Source: Salinivirga cyanobacteriivorans (GTDB taxonomy: Bacteria; Bacteroidota; Bacteroidia; Bacteroidales; Salinivirgaceae). From it: a stretch of 64,000 nt of DNA. Each line of letters begins with the position of its first letter. Positions within the stretch are counted from its first letter, which is position 1. Under the pieces are notes generated by a model. That model was not told the DNA's origin. It did no database searches and was given only the letters and a program-made list of their open reading frames with translations. A program made the translations under genes and the position numbers. The stretch spans positions 1,368,501-1,432,500 of the forward strand of contig NZ_CP013118.1 in the NCBI RefSeq assembly GCF_001443605.1, in the 5' to 3' direction. Shown piece by piece: positions 27,800 to 37,500 of this stretch.

Positions 27800-28034
27800 G
27801 CAGGTAAAGATAATTAAAAAGTACCGAATCAGTCTGTATTATACAACCTCATTGTTTCTTAGTGGTTATGCTGTTGCTGAATTCTTATTCGTTGTCGATC
27901 ATTTATACCAGCCTGATCCAATAGTGGCAGTGAAAAACCAGGAAATATTGCTTTTAAACAAACAGGCTGTTTCAAATGCCATACGTTGTTGAATCTTTCT
28001 GCCATAATAATAGCAAAAAGTATTTTTTTTAATT

Positions 28035-28054
28035 AACCTAAGTTTTGCTAGGTT
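28035..28054. promoter_or_regulatory. Inverted repeat upstream of the transporter gene
   Basis: AACCTA-N8-TAGGTT, a perfect 6-base inverted repeat, lies 29 bases before the ATG at 28083; a further AACCT follows at 28056. It could be an operator for the downstream transporter/regulator pair. The rest of the 27800-28082 gap shows nothing else clear. Confidence 0.35.
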
Positions 28055-28082
28055 TAACCTTTATTATGAACAGTATCATAAA

Positions 28083-29744
28083 ATGAAAATCACACCATAT
28101 AAAGTAAAGCAAAGCTTATTTTATTCGTCCAGAGAAAAGTGGTGGTTTATAGGTTTTTCGATGCTCATGACAGGAGGCATACTTACCGAACCACAAATGA
28201 TTACGGCTTTTCTATTAAAAGGGAACCTTTCGGGCATGTGGTTAGTATGGTCTGCAGGTTTAGGGCTGGCATTTGGAATAGTGTTTTTTGCTCATTTATG
28301 GCGTCGCTTACCAGTTAAAACAGAAAATGAACTATTAATTTACCGTTTTTCGGGCACAGGATCAAAATGGCTTCACATTTTTCGAAGTTTGTACGTCGGG
28401 GGTATTGTTGCCCCCCTTGGAATGAGCATGGTTTTTCTGGCCTTTACCCGGGTGTTGGAAATTTTATTAAATATATCCTTTGATCAGGCTTTATTGGCCA
28501 TTTTTATTATAATGGGATTAGGCACCTTTTTTAATAGTTTGCGCAATCGCATCAGGATGGACTTTATTTATTTTCTGATTTTTTTAATTACATTATTACT
28601 CATTTTCTGGCTTTTAAATGTAAGATTGGGCAGTATATCCGACATTAAAGATGCCATAAAAGGATCGCATTTAAATTTTAGACTTTTTCCTAAGTTTGGC
28701 ACAAATGCATTCACTGCATTTATTGTTTTTATTTCAGTACAGTGGTGGGCAGCAGGAATCATTGACCTGCCGAGTACCGAAGGTCAAAAACTAATGGCTG
28801 CCCGAAGCTCAGAGACGATTGCACGAAGCATTATTTTACCGCGCATTCTTTTCGCATTTTTTTTAATAGTCATCAGTATAATTCCATTTTACATACTCTT
28901 AATTGAGCCATCATTATTAAATGGAGTTGATAAAGAGACAGCCTTTGTGCTGATTTTTAAGGAAGCTCTGGTTGGGAATGAAAAGTGGTTGGCCGTGGTA
29001 TTTTTTAGCATTCCGTTTTTTGTACTATCCCATAATCTACAAAACTGGAGTGGTTCTTTACTGGTACAAAACTTTTATAAACATTACATAAATAGTCACG
29101 CATCAGATAAACACCTTAGCGTAGTTGGCACATTTGCTATGCTGGGGGTTATTTCACTTGCAACCATAATTACATTTTTCAGTGATTCTGTTTTAGGTAT
29201 TACTAAATATTTTTTGACTATAACAGCGGGTGTAGGACCAGTTTTCATTCTGCGTTGGTATTGGCACCGGGTGAACGCCTGGGCTCAGCTTTCAGCAATG
29301 ACAATGTCATTAATTCTACCCACTGCTTACGATCTTTTATTTACACATACTATCTGGTACAGCAGTCTGGTAAATAACTTCATGAACTGGTTACATATGG
29401 ATTACTTTCCACTTAAAATCATAATTCTGTCAACCATTGTAACTATCATATGGATTATCGTAATGTATGCTACCCCTCCCACATCGAAATTTACATTAAA
29501 CCGTTTTGCAAACCGGGTGCAACCAGGTGGGCGATGGCCTATCAAAAATTCCGGAAATTTTAATTTTTTTCAAAGGCTTATAATCGCTTTTATTTTAAGT
29601 GGGAATTTCATCTTAATTTATGTTATTTTATGGCAATTGGTCAATGAGTTTTACATATTTTCCATATTACTTTTTGCAGGTCATGTATTCACAATGCTTG
29701 TAGCCTACAAGCTACTACAAAAAGTCAACAAACCAAATGGCTAA
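28083..29744 (+). CDS. Sodium:solute symporter (SSS/SLC5)-like membrane protein
   Basis: 553 residues, strongly hydrophobic, with about 12-14 membrane segments by eye. The C-terminal part has ITAGVGPVFILRWYWHRVNAWAQLSAM, close to the SSS-family motif in which R-W-Y-W-R-I-N-A-W-S follows a gate helix. TEPQMITAFLLKGN near the N-terminus and VFFSIPFFVLSHNLQNWSGSLLVQNFY in the second half also fit the fold. The substrate cannot be named. Its last 8 bases overlap the next gene, so translation is coupled and the two proteins probably work together. Confidence 0.8.
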   Translation: MKITPYKVKQSLFYSSREKWWFIGFSMLMTGGILTEPQMITAFLLKGNLSGMWLVWSAGLGLAFGIVFFAHLWRRLPVKTENELLIYRFSGTGSKWLHIFRSLYVGGIVAPLGMSMVFLAFTRVLEILLNISFDQALLAIFIIMGLGTFFNSLRNRIRMDFIYFLIFLITLLLIFWLLNVRLGSISDIKDAIKGSHLNFRLFPKFGTNAFTAFIVFISVQWWAAGIIDLPSTEGQKLMAARSSETIARSIILPRILFAFFLIVISIIPFYILLIEPSLLNGVDKETAFVLIFKEALVGNEKWLAVVFFSIPFFVLSHNLQNWSGSLLVQNFYKHYINSHASDKHLSVVGTFAMLGVISLATIITFFSDSVLGITKYFLTITAGVGPVFILRWYWHRVNAWAQLSAMTMSLILPTAYDLLFTHTIWYSSLVNNFMNWLHMDYFPLKIIILSTIVTIIWIIVMYATPPTSKFTLNRFANRVQPGGRWPIKNSGNFNFFQRLIIAFILSGNFILIYVILWQLVNEFYIFSILLFAGHVFTMLVAYKLLQKVNKPNG

Positions 29745-31104
29745 AAATAATTACATACATACAAATTATTCTATCCAGGCACTGAAAGAGAAAGTTCAGC
29801 AAAGAGCCGGTTTTGATATAATCAATATGCGTGATTGCAAAAACTTATCGGGCAAGCTTGAAGCTCAGGGATTGCATATATCACCACATACAATCGGCCG
29901 CATTTTTCAGGTCATAAAAAACAACAACCGTCCATCAAAATTCACATTAGACCAATTGGCCGATTACACTGGATATGACCATTGGCAAAAGTTTCATGAC
30001 ACTATTTCAAAAGCACAACTTCCAATTTCGGATCAAGCAGGGGAAAATGAAACATACACTATCGATTCAGAATTATCGCTGATAAGATTTTGTTTACAGG
30101 ATGGTGCTTACACCCCGTTGATTAATTACCTGCGGTCTAATCGGCAAATACTGGAAAGAGGGCAGAATAAAAAAATGGGTGCGATTTTGAATACCATTAG
30201 TCAGAGTATATTGAAACAGCGAAAAGACAGAGAAAAAATATTTTCACTCCTCAACCAGGAGGTTCCATGGGCAAAAGCCTATTTTAAATATCTGATTCAC
30301 GGAGATGCCATTAATAGTTTTTATGGTAATGCCGTTAAAGAGCATTTTTTCAGAATCATTCACCCTTCCGAGAACGAATACCACTCTCAGCTCACCTGGG
30401 GTTATGCCATCCTGGCGATGCAAGCCTTTTATAATGGACAAAAAAAGAAATTTTCAGAAAACGGCTATGAACTTTTCCGACAGAGCCCACCTGAAGACAA
30501 TACCCTGGCACAACACACCTATGGTAAAGAAACACAAATATGGGTATATGCCCGGTACCATTTTGTGCATTTACTTTATCTTCACTTCAGTGAAAAATTA
30601 AATTTAAAAACACTTGAAAACAAGCTTCTCTGCATGGCTACAGAACTACAAAAAACAAATATCGATAATATAGCAATAACATTAGCATTTTTGTTTGAGG
30701 CGCTTTGGTTTACAGGCAATAGTTCTGAAATACTCAATTTTACAGATGCATATTTCAAGGTGATCTCAAATATGCATAAATCAGTAAAACTCAAAGGTGA
30801 GATTTTAAAATCATTAATTTCAATGATCCTTTTCTATCAGGAAGCTGTTACCAGATTAAAACAAGACATTGATAAAACCAAACCAGATAGGAACATCCAG
30901 CTCATTGAACAAGAATTTGAAAAACCACTTTTCAAGCCCTTCCAACACACATACCAGGTGTATCTGAATGAGCTCTATGCCCTTTTGGCCACCGATCAAA
31001 AAGAGAAAGAAGCATTCTTTCAAAAAGCGCGTCAGCATGCCGGATTCATGAAAAATAAGTACTTTTTGAAACAAATTGATCGAATGAAACGAGATAATCT
31101 TTAA
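29737..31104 (+). CDS. Probable regulatory protein with N-terminal helix-turn-helix-like domain and long helical repeat region
   Basis: 455 residues. The first 90 residues contain DCKNLSGKLEAQGLHISPHTIGRIFQVIK, a cytoplasmic helix-turn-helix-like pattern that recurs in Bacteroidota proteins, ending LADYTGYDHWQKFHD. Residues 100-455 are helical, with no recognised enzymatic motif, and may form TPR-like repeats. The ATG overlaps the transporter stop region by 8 bases. A sensor-regulator for the transporter is the simplest idea, but DNA binding is not proven. There is no signal peptide. Confidence 0.65.
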   Translation: MAKNNYIHTNYSIQALKEKVQQRAGFDIINMRDCKNLSGKLEAQGLHISPHTIGRIFQVIKNNNRPSKFTLDQLADYTGYDHWQKFHDTISKAQLPISDQAGENETYTIDSELSLIRFCLQDGAYTPLINYLRSNRQILERGQNKKMGAILNTISQSILKQRKDREKIFSLLNQEVPWAKAYFKYLIHGDAINSFYGNAVKEHFFRIIHPSENEYHSQLTWGYAILAMQAFYNGQKKKFSENGYELFRQSPPEDNTLAQHTYGKETQIWVYARYHFVHLLYLHFSEKLNLKTLENKLLCMATELQKTNIDNIAITLAFLFEALWFTGNSSEILNFTDAYFKVISNMHKSVKLKGEILKSLISMILFYQEAVTRLKQDIDKTKPDRNIQLIEQEFEKPLFKPFQHTYQVYLNELYALLATDQKEKEAFFQKARQHAGFMKNKYFLKQIDRMKRDNL

Positions 31105-31375
31105 AATTCTGCCAGTATCTCTGTATCGACATAGATGCAACGAAAAAATATCATGCCATTACCGTTACGAGTCTTCACTTTACAAGTTTTGCGAAAAAAA
31201 ACACTACTTAAACACTTTACAAACAACCAAATCAACTTAAACTAAAAAGCTGAGTCATTTTAAATATTTTGAGCTCTAGGTGTTCGGTTGAAAATATCCG
31301 GTAATTGATAAAAAACCGAAAAAACTCACTACAAAAACCTAACAAACAATGTCTTACACTTGCAATAATTTGCAA

Positions 31376-31406
31376 TTGTTTTTTCTACCGGGGCAGGTTA
31401 GCTTTG
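31376..31406 (+). promoter_or_regulatory. Promoter of the 31426 gene
   Basis: TTG at 31376-31378, a 20-base spacer, and TAGCTTTG at 31399-31406 (exact TAnnTTTG), 19 bases before the ATG at 31426. The gap 31105-31425 otherwise holds only AT-rich sequence without genes; I saw no terminator after the preceding gene. Confidence 0.55.
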
Positions 31407-31425
31407 ATTAAAGAAAAACAACATT

Positions 31426-32322
31426 ATGCCGTCCATTCATCAAATCATACACGCAGGCAAAGAATTTCCGATCTCTTACCAAAAACGTAAGCAACATACC
31501 GGAGACTATTATTTTTATGAAAATTCCTACAATAGTGGTATACGTAAATGGAATCGAAACTTAAAAAAGTCATACCGAAAATTCATGGTAACTCAGGGCA
31601 GTTATGTACCTCAGCCCGACGCATCAATAGAAATCGAAGCAATATTAAACTTCTGGGCAACCTATGAAGCCGACACTGAATTTGAGCTGTTACAGCAAAA
31701 CAATAGTGAAAATTATTGGGCACACCCTTTAGCTATCCATAAGCCGATAGCTGCCAACGGATTACCCGGCTCGCAATATACCAACCCTTACATATTTGGT
31801 GAGCGATTTCAATGCATTGCCCCTTATCAGAATAATTTAACAAAGTTATTGCCAGGAGACATTGTATTATTTGGAAGTGAATTTGGCGGCATAGGGGATG
31901 TGGCATTTTACCTTGACACCCTGTTGGTAATTCACGATATCATAAAAATTAATGGCAGTGAGTTCGATAAAAATTTCCAACAGGTAGTAATAGCACCGTT
32001 GAAAAAACAGGAAAACGCAAGCACAAATTATGTACACACGGGCCTTACCTTTGCCAACAGAGAACTAGCCGGAGGCTGTTTTAGTTTTGTGCCCTGCCGC
32101 GAATCCGGAAGGCACCCGGCAGGTTTTGGCCGCCCTGTAATAAAAAACACCACCATCAATAAATATTTACGCAACCCCGGCGCCTATACCGGCAGCAAAT
32201 CCACACACATAGAATCGATTGAAAAAACACAGCATCTGTGGCAGCTCATTGCCCATGAAGTGCTGAAACAAGGTTTTTATTTGGGGGTGGGGATTGAGAG
32301 TGTGAAAACGATGAACAGATAA
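31426..32322 (+). CDS. Orphan protein of unknown function
   Basis: 298 residues with no signal peptide and no membrane segment. The sequence has a regular alternating pattern with strands such as LLPGDIVLFGSEFGGIGDVAFYLDTLLVIHDII and FANRELAGGCFSFVPCRE, suggesting a compact mixed alpha/beta domain. The N-terminal part is basic. I did not recognise a family. It begins a pair with the SHOCT-domain gene 38 bases downstream and has its own promoter. Its location near the REP elements fits horizontally acquired or lineage-specific DNA. Confidence 0.55.
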   Translation: MPSIHQIIHAGKEFPISYQKRKQHTGDYYFYENSYNSGIRKWNRNLKKSYRKFMVTQGSYVPQPDASIEIEAILNFWATYEADTEFELLQQNNSENYWAHPLAIHKPIAANGLPGSQYTNPYIFGERFQCIAPYQNNLTKLLPGDIVLFGSEFGGIGDVAFYLDTLLVIHDIIKINGSEFDKNFQQVVIAPLKKQENASTNYVHTGLTFANRELAGGCFSFVPCRESGRHPAGFGRPVIKNTTINKYLRNPGAYTGSKSTHIESIEKTQHLWQLIAHEVLKQGFYLGVGIESVKTMNR

Positions 32323-32360
32323 CTTGAATTTCAATAATAATAATTACTAAAATTTACATT

Positions 32361-32861
32361 ATGAAAAACGAAGAAAATTATCCAAATAAATTTAAAGCAG
32401 GATATTTCCTAAGAATTTTAAAAGGAGAATATAATCCTTTTAATCCAACTGTGATAATAATTGATAAGGATTTTTTAGAAATAAAAAAAAGAAATAATTT
32501 TTTGATTTCTGTTGATACTGATAGCTATCATTGGGAAGACCTTGATGCTATAACGATTGATAAACATCTCTTTGGGGCAAGTATTATTATTAACAGAGAT
32601 AATAAAAATCCTTATAATGGTTTTTCAAAAAGAAAAGCAAAAACAATCTATGATCTAATAAAGCCTAAAATTCATGCAACCTCTCAAAAAGGAGTTGCTG
32701 ATAGCATAACAAGTGCAATAAAGGATGCAATCGGCACAAATACTAACACAAGTACAACAAGCATAGCAGATGAATTGAAAAAGCTTAAAGATTTAGCAAA
32801 TCAAGGGGTAATTTCGGAAGACGAATTCAATACCCAAAAGCAAAAATTAATGAACAGTTAA
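32361..32861 (+). CDS. SHOCT-domain protein
   Basis: 166 residues. The last 32 residues, SIADELKKLKDLANQGVISEDEF and following, form a clear SHOCT domain, a short C-terminal helix pair common in bacteria and thought to aid oligomerisation or targeting. The first 110 residues may be a small PH-like beta domain (FLEIKKRNNFLISVDTDSYHWEDLDAITI). The linker is rich in Thr, Ser and Asn. Codon use is more AT-rich than in neighbouring genes, hinting at foreign origin. Function unknown. Confidence 0.7.
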   Translation: MKNEENYPNKFKAGYFLRILKGEYNPFNPTVIIIDKDFLEIKKRNNFLISVDTDSYHWEDLDAITIDKHLFGASIIINRDNKNPYNGFSKRKAKTIYDLIKPKIHATSQKGVADSITSAIKDAIGTNTNTSTTSIADELKKLKDLANQGVISEDEFNTQKQKLMNS

Positions 32862-33043
32862 ATATAAATCAAGATTTATTATCAAAAATAATTTTGTTTC
32901 TGAACCACAGTTCATCAACTATTGTGATACTTCTTTCCACTGGTTTTTAGTTGGTTTATTTCACAAAAGCTGCCTTCTCTTCGGGGGTGGCTTTTGACTT
33001 TTGTTACGCAGCACCGTTCGCAAGTAGGGAAGGTAAGAAGGCT

Positions 33044-33218
33044 GCAAGCCTTTCAGGCTTAACTTTCCTGGGCTTAATATGCAAAGGGCGTTGCCCTCTG
33101 TTACTGCTGTTAACCCTTCGGGCTATTTTTTTTAAAGCGCCAACGGCGCGTTAGCACTCAAGGCAGGGCGCAGCCCTGTCTTATGGCTACGCAAGGATAC
33201 TTGCCCTGAAAGGGCAAA
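33044..33218. repeat. Degenerate solo REP-type block without transposase
   Basis: Six hairpin modules occur in the same order as in blocks A-C, with different stem sequences: AAGCCTTTCAGGCTT, GGGCGTTGCCC, CCCTTCGGG, GCGCCAACGGCGC, CAGGGCGCAGCCCTG, and TTGCCCTGAAAGGGCAA. It shares the AACTTTCC and GCTG words between modules. It is about 7 kb from the array and carries no transposase. It lies in the 480-bp gap 32862-33341, just before the operator array. Confidence 0.7.
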
Positions 33219-33250
33219 CACCAAATTAATGTAATGCAACACACAACTGC

Positions 33251-33340
33251 TAACTCAAGTTAATAAAAACAAATAAAAAATATTAATCAGAGTTAATAAA
33301 TCAAAATAAAAATCATTAACTTTGGTTAATAAAATTTCAA
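33251..33340 (+). promoter_or_regulatory. Three palindromic sites phased at 33 bp, overlapping the promoter of the AAA ATPase gene
   Basis: The sites are TAAC-TCAA-GTTA (33251-33262), TTAAT-CAGA-GTTAA (33283-33296) and TTAAC-TTTG-GTTAA (33316-33329). Their centres are exactly 33 bp apart, about three helical turns. Each is followed by TAA(T)AAA-rich sequence, so this is also a 33-bp tandem repeat. The third site contains TAACTTTG (33317-33324), an exact -7 box, and ends 12 bases before the ATG. A repressor on the array would block the promoter. Confidence 0.6.
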
Positions 33341-33341
33341 T

Positions 33342-34535
33342 ATGGAACAACTTTTTGCAAAACATCGCCAATTATTAGCAAATTTAGAAACCCGGTTTAA
33401 GAGATCTGTATATGATTATTTGCCCTGGAATCAGCAAATGATAGGCATTACCGGCTCCCGGGGCGTGGGTAAAACCACTTTGATTTTGCAATATATCAGC
33501 GAACACTATTCAACCGGGAAGAAGGCATTGTACATCAGCTTCGATGGTATTAGTATGCCGTATGAAAACCTGAGTAGTTTGGCCGAAGCATTTTCCAGAC
33601 AAGGCGGCGAACACCTTTTTATTGATGAAATACACAAATACCCAAATTGGTCGCAGGAGTTAAAGTACATCTACGATATGCTGCCCGATCTAAAGGTAGT
33701 TTTCACCGGATCTTCCATATTGGACATACACGGCGGACAGGCAGATTTGAGTCGTAGAGCATTGATGTTTACTATGAGTGGCCTCTCTTTTCGTGAATTT
33801 TTACAAATAGAATCTGCACAAAGCTTTGATGTGTATTCGTTGGCTGACATACTCCAAAATCATGAGCAAATAGCAATGGATATTAACCAAAAAATAAAAC
33901 CACTTGCCTTTTTTGATGCATATTTGCAGTATGGTTATTACCCATTTTATTTGCAATCTATTGATTTTTATAGTCATCGGTTATCCTCTACCATTAATCA
34001 AATTATTGAAGTAGACATGCCATTGCTCAATAAAATTGACTATCAATATATTCACAAAATAAAGCGGTTTATCAACATTCTTGCGCATGAGCTTCCGCAA
34101 AAGCCGAATATTACATCGCTTGCCGGAGCCATTGAAGTTTCCTGGCAATCCATAATTAAATATTTGCACTATTTGGAAAAAGCCCGAATCATTCAAATAA
34201 TATATCCAGCCGGAAAAAATGTATCAGCACTGGCCAAACCAGAGAAGATTTTTCTACATCATCCTAACCTGTTTTATGTATTTAATGATAAAAACAGCAA
34301 CAAGGGAAACCTTCGAGAAATGTTTTTTGTAAACCAATTAGCTGCAAAATACAAAGTGGAAGTAGCCAAAAAGGGCGATTTTATAATTGATGAAACGTAT
34401 ACCTTTGAAATAGGAGGGGGCGGGAAAAACTATGATCAAATAGCCGGATTAAGTCAATCATACATCGCCGCCGACGATATCGAGTACGGTTTTCGTAATA
34501 AAATACCTTTGTGGATGTTTGGCTTTTTGTATTAG
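33342..34535 (+). CDS. AAA ATPase of the AAA_14/DUF4143 type
   Basis: 397 residues. Walker A is GSRGVGKTT (Gly38 to Thr46) after IGIT; Walker B is EHLFIDEIHKYPNW with Asp95-Glu96, the HLFIDEIHK form typical of AAA_14 proteins. TGSSILDI and LSRRALMFTMSGLSFREFL continue the ATPase core. The C-terminal half (220-397) is DUF4143-like, with a winged-helix-like part (ISLAGAIEVSWQSIIKYLHYLEKA-type pattern, positions 265-292) and a nuclease-like ending. These proteins are widespread ATPases of unknown client. Expression is controlled by an unusual operator array. It ends 46 bases before the helicase gene. Confidence 0.88.
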   Translation: MEQLFAKHRQLLANLETRFKRSVYDYLPWNQQMIGITGSRGVGKTTLILQYISEHYSTGKKALYISFDGISMPYENLSSLAEAFSRQGGEHLFIDEIHKYPNWSQELKYIYDMLPDLKVVFTGSSILDIHGGQADLSRRALMFTMSGLSFREFLQIESAQSFDVYSLADILQNHEQIAMDINQKIKPLAFFDAYLQYGYYPFYLQSIDFYSHRLSSTINQIIEVDMPLLNKIDYQYIHKIKRFINILAHELPQKPNITSLAGAIEVSWQSIIKYLHYLEKARIIQIIYPAGKNVSALAKPEKIFLHHPNLFYVFNDKNSNKGNLREMFFVNQLAAKYKVEVAKKGDFIIDETYTFEIGGGGKNYDQIAGLSQSYIAADDIEYGFRNKIPLWMFGFLY

Positions 34536-34581
34536 AAGATTTTCAATAAATCGCTATTTTTGCCACTTAAACATATGAGTT

Positions 34582-37500
34582 ATGGCCGGAAATTACAGTA
34601 AAACATGGTGGGGCGAACAATGGTTGCGTTCACTTTCGAATATCGATTATTCGAACCGCTTGCCGCGTGGCAGGCGATATGCCAATAACGGTTCGGTGGT
34701 AAGCATTGATTTTGAGGGAAACCGCATCTTGGCAAAAGTGCAGGGCACACGCCGTACGCCATACTCAGTGACCATCACTGTGCCGGAGTTTACGCAAACT
34801 CAAAAAACTGTGGTGATGGAAACCATTACGGCCAATCCACTCATGCTCTCCAAACTACTCAACAGGGAACTGCCTGTGCAGCTGCACGAAAAAGCTGTCG
34901 AAAAAAACATCCAAATATTTCCCCGCTCCTGGACCGACCTCAGCATGAATTGTTCCTGTCCCGATTGGGCTGTCCCCTGCAAGCATATTGCTTCTGTTAT
35001 TTATATAATTGCCAATGAAATAGACCGTAATCCATTTATCATTTTTCAATTGCATGGCGTTCATATTCTTAGTGAACTCAATAAGCGCGGGTTTCTTGCC
35101 CAGGAGACTGAAGTTCATATTAAATCATTGACAGAAAACGCTATAGAGCGAAACGAAAATGATTGGGATTCATTATCAGAAGATTTTTCCGGCATTGATT
35201 TTTCTAAAATTCCCGAACTGCAAGAGAACCTTATGACTATGCTTGATGAGGAAAGCCTGTTTTACAAGGGGAATTTCAAAAACCGGCTATCAACCGCCTA
35301 TAAGAAGATAAAAAAGTTTACAGAAAATTATACAACAAGTGCTCAAGCAGAAGAGGAAAATACTATAAACTATGCGCACTGCCAGAAATTTAGCACCTGT
35401 GTTACAGAAACATTCGAGTACGATTTTACATCTTTATACTCGAGAAACAAATCACTTGTTTTTGAGCAGGATGAGTTTGCTGAATTGATCGATTTTATCG
35501 AAAATATACCGCACAAAAAAATAGCCCACATTCCACACGCCCTGCGACAGCTACATACTGTATATACATTTACCAAAAAAATACTACAACAAGGAGCTTT
35601 TGTTCCTGAACTCAGAAAAAATCAAAGCAGTGTATTTATGATTCATTGGATGCCAGCCTTGATGAATGAAAATGTGAAAGACATATTCGCCAAATTGACT
35701 CAAACTATGCCGGGTAATGCAGTGTATATCATGGAAAAAGGACAGGAAAAATTCTTTAAGCGTGAAGACCAACTTAAACTGCTCATATCTCAATTCATGA
35801 AATTTTTTATTAAACAGGCCACTGCAAAATTTATCAAACCCGGCGGTGTAATAGAAAGTTTCTTTTTCAACCATCAGCCATACCGTTTTACTGCACTGGG
35901 CGAAAAGGAAATTCCGCAAACCATTCAGCGGTGGGTCAGCAAATTTCACATACACCTCAAAAACTTTGTTCCGGTGATTAAGGTAGATGTTCTTGAAAAT
36001 AACTTTGCAGTTGATATTTTGGTAGAGAATCGTGAAAAAGCCTATGAAGAACCTGTTTCCCTTAACCATTTTCTATCTCAAAAATCTGAACCCGGTGCAA
36101 AAACCGAGGTGCTGAAAGATTTAACTTTGCTCACATCGGCCTTTCCGCAGTTAGAATCTACCATACAAACATCTGGCAAGCATAAACTCTGGTTTAACTC
36201 CATTGAATTTAGCGACATATTGCTAAGAATTTTGCCATTGGTGAAGATGTATGGCATTCGTTTGTTGCTGCCCACCGCATTAAAAAATATTATTCGTCCA
36301 CGACCTTCGCTTAAGCTCTCACGACAAAACGGATCTGAAACGAACAAGAGATTTTTATCGTTGGATAAAATGCTCAATTTTGAGTGGCAGATGGCGCTGG
36401 GCGATAAAGTTATTGATCAACAAGAATTTTTCTCACTAGTCGAAGGGCTATCAGGCGTAGTGAAAATTCATAATCAATACATTAATATTAATCCTGCTGA
36501 TATAGAAAAACTCCAAAACAGCCTGGAAAAACCACCAGCACTTAAAACCGGTGAACTAATTCAGACTGCACTCACCGAAGAGTACAATGGGGCTAAAATC
36601 AATCTTACAGCGGAAGCTCGTGAATTGCTCGATCAGTTTCTGAAAAATGAAGAAGTCGCCTTGCCTAAAGGATTGCATGCCACATTGCGCCCTTACCAAC
36701 AGCGCGGCTACTCCTGGATGTACAAAAATACGAACACAGGCATTGGCAGCATCATAGCCGATGACATGGGACTGGGAAAAACCATACAGGTTATTGCCCT
36801 GCTACTAAAACTCAAAGAAGAAAACCGATTGGATAAAAATAAAGCGCTCGTAATTGTTCCAACCACACTTTTGTCGAACTGGGAAAAGGAAATCGATAAG
36901 TTTGCCCCGGAATTGCAGTATGCTACATTTCATGGACCCAACAGGCAAATCAACAAAGAATCAGATGTATTGCTTACAAGCTATGGGATTGCCCGTAGCG
37001 ATCAGGATGAATTAAGTAAAATAAAATGGTGTGCTGTCGTGATCGATGAATCGCAAAACATCAAGAACCCGGGAACAGCGCAAACCAAAGCAATTAAAAA
37101 ACTAAAATCAGACATTCGTATTGCCATGAGCGGAACACCAGTAGAAAACAGGTTGTCGGAGTACTGGAGTATATTTGACTTTACGAACAAAGGATTTTTA
37201 GGTTCAGCCAAAAAATTCAGTGAGCAATACGCCAAACCCATCGAGGTTGATCGCAACAAAAAGGCAATTGAACGATTTAAAACCATTACCTCGCCATTTA
37301 TCATGCGTAGGTTAAAAACCGATAAAACCATCATTAGCGATTTGCCCAAAAAAGTTGAGAACGAACACTATGCGCAGTTGACCAAGGAACAGGCAGCGGT
37401 GTATCAAAATATTCTCAATGAAGTGATGCCATCCATCGACGAAATTGAGCAGAACGATAAAGATCGCCAGATGGAACGGAAAGGATTGGTGCTTAAAATG

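Noticed and set aside
27663..27992. 109-residue plus-strand frame overlapping the nuclease start
   Set aside because: Its first half is antisense to the nuclease gene; the remaining part has no recognisable features or ribosome site.
33251..33340. Possible replication origin iterons (33-bp repeats)
   Set aside because: Only three imperfect units exist, no DnaA-box cluster or replication gene is near, and the third unit coincides with a promoter box; operator function explains it better.
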